Of a stretch of DNA of 64,000 nt, positions 60,024 to 64,000 are shown piece after piece. The notes under the pieces are model-generated. The model had not been told where the DNA came from. It searched no databases and was given only the letters and a program-made list of their open reading frames with translations. Origin of the DNA: Runella slithyformis DSM 19594. GTDB lineage: Bacteria; Bacteroidota; Bacteroidia; Cytophagales; Spirosomataceae. A program made the translations under genes and the position numbers. The stretch lies in the NCBI RefSeq assembly GCF_000218895.1, contig NC_015703.1, positions 805,501-869,500 of the forward strand, given 5' to 3'. Each line of letters begins with the position of its first letter. Within the stretch, counting starts at the first letter, position 1.

Positions 60024-61271
60024 ATGATTCTAAAACGAGTGGTGGTGACGGGCATGGGTGCTTTGACACCCATCGGGAACACGCTATCGGAATATAAAGA
60101 AGGGTTGTTCAGCGGTACCAGCGGAGCCGGACCGATTACCCGATTTGATGCGTCAAAATTTAAGACCCGCTTTGCCTGCGAAGTCAAAGGGCTTGATATG
60201 GCACAGTTTATTCCGCGTCAGGAAGCGCGTAAAATGGATCTCTTTACACAATTTGCTGTCGTGGTGGGCGAAGAAGCTGTCAGAGACAGCGGACTCGACC
60301 TGGAAAAAGTAAACTTAGACCGTGCGGGCATCATTTGGGGTTCAGGTATCGGTGGTTTGAAAACGTTTGAAGAAGAAGTACTTTCGTTCGGCAACGGCGA
60401 CGGCACTCCCCGTTTCAACCCCTTCTTTATCCCTAAAATGATTGCCGACAGTGCCTCAGGCATCCTTTCCATGCGTATGGGCTTTCGCGGTCCTACGTAC
60501 GTAACGGTTTCGGCCTGTGCTTCTTCCAACAACGCCATGATCGACGCGTTCAACTACATCCGGCTCGGCAAAATTGATTTTTGCCTCACGGGGGGGTCTG
60601 AAGCCGCCGTTACGCAGGCAGGAGTAGGAGGATTTAATTCGCTGAAAGCACTCTCTGAGCGCAATGATGATTACCTGACGGCCTCACGTCCTTACGACAA
60701 AGACCGCGATGGATTCGTACTTGGAGAAGGCGGTGCAGGATTGATCCTGGAAGAATACGAGCATGCGCTGGCACGCGGTGCCAGAATTTACGCCGAGGTG
60801 ATCGGTGGTGGAATGTCTTCAGACGCTTATCACATCACGGCTCCTCATCCGGATGGGATCGGTGCCTACATGTGCATGAAAAATGCGCTGGAAGATGCCG
60901 GTATTTCGCCCGAAGATATTGACTATATCAACACACACGGAACTTCAACTCCCATTGGAGATCCTCAGGAGATCAAAGCTATTGAACGACTGTTTGGTGA
61001 GCATGCCTACAAACTGAACATCAGTTCAACAAAGTCAATGATCGGACACTTATTGGGCGGTGCAGGAGCGGTAGAAGCGGTAGCCTCCATTTTGGCGATT
61101 CAACACCAACTGATTCCGCCAACGATTAATCATTTTACCGATGATCCTGAATTCAGTACTCGGTTAAATCTGACTTTCAACAAGCCTCAGTCGCGCCCGG
61201 TCAATATTGCCTTAAGTAATACTTTTGGTTTTGGCGGGCACAACACCTGTGTCATTTTTCGTAAAATGTAA
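60024..61271 (+). CDS. fabF: 3-oxoacyl-ACP synthase II
   Basis: A 415-residue condensing enzyme. The catalytic triad is Cys165 in VSACASSNN, His305 in NTHGTSTP and His342 in SMIGHLLGG. It elongates acyl-ACP with malonyl-ACP in fatty acid synthesis. It is downstream of acpP and 15 bases before rnc, a common order in many bacteria. Confidence 0.98.
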   Translation: MILKRVVVTGMGALTPIGNTLSEYKEGLFSGTSGAGPITRFDASKFKTRFACEVKGLDMAQFIPRQEARKMDLFTQFAVVVGEEAVRDSGLDLEKVNLDRAGIIWGSGIGGLKTFEEEVLSFGNGDGTPRFNPFFIPKMIADSASGILSMRMGFRGPTYVTVSACASSNNAMIDAFNYIRLGKIDFCLTGGSEAAVTQAGVGGFNSLKALSERNDDYLTASRPYDKDRDGFVLGEGGAGLILEEYEHALARGARIYAEVIGGGMSSDAYHITAPHPDGIGAYMCMKNALEDAGISPEDIDYINTHGTSTPIGDPQEIKAIERLFGEHAYKLNISSTKSMIGHLLGGAGAVEAVASILAIQHQLIPPTINHFTDDPEFSTRLNLTFNKPQSRPVNIALSNTFGFGGHNTCVIFRKM

Positions 61272-61286
61272 AACTCTTAGCTGCTT

Positions 61287-62033
61287 TTGGCTACGGTATT
61301 AAATCCCATCATTGATTTCTTTAAGCCGGGGAATATGTCCCCTGAAAAGAAATTCAGAAAGGCCGTAGAACTTATCATCGGCGAAAAACCTTCGAATATG
61401 GAGGTTTATCAGCTTGCTTTTCGCCATACGTCAGCTTCTAAGGAGACCAACATTAAGGGTTTCAGAGAATCCAATGAGCGTCTGGAATTTCTGGGCGACT
61501 CCGTATTGGGCATGGTCATTGCCGAATACCTCTTCAAAAAATTCCCCTACAAAGACGAAGGTTTTCTGACCGAGATCCGTTCACGAATTGTGAACCGTGA
61601 AACCCTCAACGGCATTGCCCGCAAAATCGGCCTCGACCGTTTGATCGAGTTCGACGGCAACCGCAAAGGCATGCCGCCCAACTCTTCCATGTACGGCGAT
61701 GCCCTCGAAGCCCTTGTGGGAGCCGTTTATTTGGACAAAGGGTTCCGCTTTACGCGGAAGTTCATTACCAAAGAACTCCTCACGCACTACGACCTCGACG
61801 CGCTCATCAACAACAACGCCAACTTCAAAAGCCGCCTCATCGAATGGGCGCAACGCGAAGGAAAAGAAGTTCGTTTTATGATCGTGGAAGAAAAAGGCAG
61901 TCGCCACTTCCGTGAATTCATTTCACAGGTTATTCTGAGTGGCGAAGTCTTTGCCCAAGGCAGTGGCTATTCCAAGAAAAAAGCGGAGCAATCGGCGGCC
62001 GAAAAAGCCTGCGAGCAGTTGGAATTGAAGTAA
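61287..62033 (+). CDS. rnc: Ribonuclease III
   Basis: A 248-residue double-strand-specific endoribonuclease. The catalytic signature NERLEFLGDSVLG and GDALEALVGAVY carry the metal ligands. The dsRNA-binding domain occupies about 178-246 (LIEWAQREGKEVRF; SGYSKKKAEQSAAEKACEQL). It starts with TTG at 61287; the first ATG (codon 17) would cut the N-terminal helix. It processes rRNA and other duplex RNAs. Its stop is immediately adjacent to the stop of the coiled-coil fragment on the other strand. Confidence 0.96.
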   Translation: MATVLNPIIDFFKPGNMSPEKKFRKAVELIIGEKPSNMEVYQLAFRHTSASKETNIKGFRESNERLEFLGDSVLGMVIAEYLFKKFPYKDEGFLTEIRSRIVNRETLNGIARKIGLDRLIEFDGNRKGMPPNSSMYGDALEALVGAVYLDKGFRFTRKFITKELLTHYDLDALINNNANFKSRLIEWAQREGKEVRFMIVEEKGSRHFREFISQVILSGEVFAQGSGYSKKKAEQSAAEKACEQLELK

Positions 62034-62125
62034 TTAAAGTTTAGTGAGTTTATTTTCCAAGGCCCCTATTTTGGCTTTCAGCTCCTTTATTTGCTTGCTG
62101 AGGCTATCTTCTTCCTGTTTAGTAG
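62034..62125 (-). pseudogene. Coiled-coil gene fragment truncated by the IS5 element
   Basis: The minus-strand frame ends KQEEDSLSKQIKELKAKIG and onward to ENKLTKL, a Lys/Glu-rich heptad coiled coil of about 29 residues. Upstream (higher coordinates) the frame runs into the terminal repeat of the insertion sequence, which supplies an unrelated N-terminus in the continuous ORF to 62219. The 5' half of the host gene is not on the far side of the element. The parent family is unknown. Confidence 0.55.
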
Positions 62126-62170
62126 GGCTTTGTTGCATAGATGCTGAAAGATAAATCATTAGTATGAAAA

Positions 62171-62250
62171 AGCACCGGAATGGCGAACTTTGTGATTGCC
62201 AAACCAACAAAATTGCCACCTGACCGGACTGTCAGGGCTAATCCGGTGCT
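62171..62250 (+). promoter_or_regulatory. Long-range hairpin before the IS5 transposase start
   Basis: AGCACCGGA (62171-62179) pairs perfectly with TCCGGTGCT (62242-62250), the last base touching the ATG at 62251. In read-in transcripts it would mask the start region. This suggests translational control of the transposase; not proven. Confidence 0.5.
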
Positions 62251-63267
62251 ATGCCAAAAATACACTTTTTTACCCAAGCCGAAAATTTACCGCCCAAGGC
62301 ACAAAGAAATCCACCAATCCCCAAAGAAAAATACCGGTTAACCAACTGGCCTGAATATAATAAGGCATTGATTAACAGAGGCTTTGTCACCCTTTGGCTG
62401 AATGAAAAGACGTTGACTCAATGGTACTATCAAGGACCTCGTACTCGCGGCGGGCTATTGCGCTATTCAGATCAATGTATCCAAGCAGCCTTGGCTCTTA
62501 AAGCGGCCTTCCGGCTGGCCTTTCGACAAACACAAGGGTTGATTCAGAGTTTATTAGCGATTATGAAGATTGACATTCAAGTACCCAGCTACAGTCAGCT
62601 TTGTAGGCGACAGGCTCACCTACAGGCCTTCCATACCCCTCAAAAACCTACTGATAACCAAGTCAAACCGATTCATCTGGTAGTGGATAGTACGGGATTA
62701 AAAGTCTATGGCGAGGGTGAGTGGAAGGTACGCAAGCATGGAGCTGATAAACGGCGTACCTGGCGTAAACTGCATTTAGTAGCCGATGAAGCTACTAATA
62801 CCATCCACGCTGTTGAGTTGACAACTCATTCCATCAGTGATGCTGAGATGATTAAGCCCTTACTGGCTGATATTGAATGGCCTATCGCTAAACTAAGGGC
62901 AGATGGAGCTTATGACCAAGTCAAAGTTTTTGACGAGTTAGAAAAGCACTGGATTCAGCCTGTGATACCGCCCCGATCCAACGCAGTCATCTGGACCAGT
63001 GAAAACGGAAATGATTTAATACACCCTCGTAATGAGGCCGTTCGTCAGATTCGTTTGGTGGGTATAGCAGCATGGAAACAGCAAATTGGCTACCATCGCC
63101 GGAGCAAAGCCGAGACGGCTATGTTTCGTTGGAAGATGATTTTCGGTGAACGGTTGTCGGCTCGATTGGTAACTAATCAACAGACCGAAGCCCAAATCAA
63201 AGCCACTTGCTTAAACCGATTCACCAGATTGGGTATGCCTAAGACAGTCAAACGGTTGCCAACATAA
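62251..63267 (+). CDS. IS5/IS903-type transposase
   Basis: A 338-residue DDE transposase. First Asp in LVVDSTGLKVYGEGEW, then RRTWRKLHLVADEATN, second Asp in LRADGAYDQVKVFDEL, and the C-terminal Glu region YHRRSKAETAMFRWK. The order matches the IS903 group of IS5. The reading frame is complete, so the element may be active. Confidence 0.95.
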   Translation: MPKIHFFTQAENLPPKAQRNPPIPKEKYRLTNWPEYNKALINRGFVTLWLNEKTLTQWYYQGPRTRGGLLRYSDQCIQAALALKAAFRLAFRQTQGLIQSLLAIMKIDIQVPSYSQLCRRQAHLQAFHTPQKPTDNQVKPIHLVVDSTGLKVYGEGEWKVRKHGADKRRTWRKLHLVADEATNTIHAVELTTHSISDAEMIKPLLADIEWPIAKLRADGAYDQVKVFDELEKHWIQPVIPPRSNAVIWTSENGNDLIHPRNEAVRQIRLVGIAAWKQQIGYHRRSKAETAMFRWKMIFGERLSARLVTNQQTEAQIKATCLNRFTRLGMPKTVKRLPT

Positions 63268-63303
63268 CTATGCAACAAAGCCTTCATTAAATTAAAATTT
63301 ATC

Positions 63304-63810
63304 ATGAAAACAATTGTTTTTTCTATCACTTTCTCATTTTTTTTTCTGTTACAAGGGCTTGCCCAAAAGAAAACAATGATAGCTTATTTCCCAAGAGAAG
63401 TATCAATTAAAGATAGTATCACCATATCATTGATAGATAATTATATTCAAAAAGTACAGGACAAAAAAGTAGTACATTTGTCGATAGCTGCTACTCAGGA
63501 TACCATTTTTTACCGTTTAGAAGCTATAGCCACAATTGAAACGATAACTGAGCATATCAAACCATTTTTCATATTTCAGTATAAAGGATACTATTTTTTA
63601 GTTGACAATGGGCTGGGACGTATGGTTCAGGGAAATGATCTATTTGCACAATATATTACAAAAAAATTAAAGAAATACTTGGTGCGCGGGGAAACCATAA
63701 AAGATGCAGGAAATGGAGTAAAGGATGTCACTTTTATAATCTATGAAGCGCCTGTAATGTTTGCAACTTACTCGCGAGGGGGAGTAAAAGTTAGATGGGA
63801 CGGTTTATGA
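63304..63810 (+). CDS. Small exported hypothetical protein
   Basis: A 168-residue protein with a signal peptide (MKTIVFSITFSFFFLLQGLAQ). The mature part has alternating strands (TMIAYFPREVSI; IFQYKGYYFLVDNG; VTFIIYEAPVMFATY) and many Lys. No family is recognised. It lies 21 bases beyond the IS5 element's right end, so its natural upstream sequence may have been replaced by the element. Confidence 0.7.
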   Translation: MKTIVFSITFSFFFLLQGLAQKKTMIAYFPREVSIKDSITISLIDNYIQKVQDKKVVHLSIAATQDTIFYRLEAIATIETITEHIKPFFIFQYKGYYFLVDNGLGRMVQGNDLFAQYITKKLKKYLVRGETIKDAGNGVKDVTFIIYEAPVMFATYSRGGVKVRWDGL

Positions 63811-63932
63811 CAAATTCGCTCAAAACATAAATTCCAGTCGTAACGCCATTCGGTTATATACCCGGTCTTCCCATTTTTCCACTTCACCCCATCCTAAGGG
63901 TTTGAAATTAAGTAGTCATAATCACTATTCTG

Positions 63933-64000
63933 ATGAAAGCCCTTACTAAATTTCTCATTTCCATCTCCGTACTGACAATAATAGGAACATTACTCATTTA
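63933..64000 (+). CDS. Start of an exported or membrane protein, cut by window end
   Basis: An ATG at 63933 opens a frame MKALTKFLISISVLTIIGTL that runs off the window after 22 codons. The hydrophobic stretch is a signal or transmembrane segment. Nothing more can be said. The 122 bases before it show no gene. Confidence 0.45.
   Translation, partial: MKALTKFLISISVLTIIGTLLI

Larger units (their letters stand above)
62126..63282. mobile_element. Insertion sequence, IS5 family (IS903-like), about 1.16 kb
   Basis: Perfect 15-bp terminal repeats GGCTTTGTTGCATAG (62126-62140) and its reverse complement (63268-63282), close to the IS903 end sequence. One transposase gene is inside. The 9-bp sequences flanking the ends do not match, so no target duplication remains. 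That, with the truncated gene next to it, suggests an adjacent deletion or recombination. Confidence 0.88.

Overview
The window looks like a chromosomal segment of a Bacteroidota bacterium, order Cytophagales, most likely family Spirosomataceae (Runella/Spirosoma-like). This is an inference from gene families: TonB receptors with carboxypeptidase-like N-domains paired with DUF4249 lipoproteins, a lipidated TamA (TamL) with TamB, LytS/LytTR signalling, and promoters of the TAnnTTTG type. No rRNA, tRNA or CRISPR array was seen.

Layout. 1-4.1 kb: a partial HIT protein, an outer-membrane beta-barrel, and a detached fusA-rpsJ pair. 4.2-10 kb is accessory: a decayed gene, a (TATCC)10 microsatellite in front of a solo LuxR-type HTH protein, two lipoproteins, and a TonB receptor/DUF4249 pair. 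10-17.1 kb holds three secreted sulfatases around a coiled-coil protein and a membrane-anchored Ppx/GppA-like protein. The middle sulfatase carries eight ~48-bp repeat units, built from a palindromic intergenic repeat, inside its coding sequence and is frameshifted there. 17.4-26 kb: an L,D-transpeptidase plus Hsp70-like YegD pair, then an RND efflux operon (adaptor, pump, TolC-like channel). 26-31 kb: a small hypothetical gene and a compact redox cassette (Rieske lipoprotein, thioredoxin-like, ApbE, DUF4266, DUF3570). 31-40 kb: a TonB-receptor-like barrel divergent from a LytS/LytTR two-component system, a WxP/Arg-Asn-Gln-rich secreted protein, an M14 carboxypeptidase with internal calcium-type loops, and a metallo-beta-lactamase-fold enzyme. 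40-50 kb: purQ, tamB-tamL, a LolA-like protein, and the pyruvate dehydrogenase E1 beta gene. 50-57 kb: a cytochrome P450, an OmpA lipoprotein, an IS4-family element, a CtpA protease and an SDR oxidoreductase. 57-64 kb: a small secreted protein, an M20 amidohydrolase, nadD, acpP-fabF-rnc, an IS5/IS903-type element that truncates a coiled-coil gene, and two secreted or membrane hypotheticals.

Themes. Much of the window serves the cell envelope: export and assembly (TamL/TamB, LolA-like), peptidoglycan modification (L,D-transpeptidase), nutrient uptake (TonB receptors), extracellular degradation (sulfatases, M14 peptidase) and efflux. Intergenic spaces contain several unrelated families of palindromic repeats. 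One family (GTAGGGGCAGGC...) both touches the stop codon of the CtpA gene and has been captured and amplified inside a sulfatase gene.

The best candidates for undescribed biology are the Rieske/thioredoxin/ApbE/DUF4266/DUF3570 cassette, the repeat-bearing sulfatase, the microsatellite-LuxR arrangement, and the coiled-coil plus anchored Ppx-like pair. Start codons were moved downstream of the longest open frame wherever a signal peptide or the preceding gene argued for it. Coordinates include stop codons.
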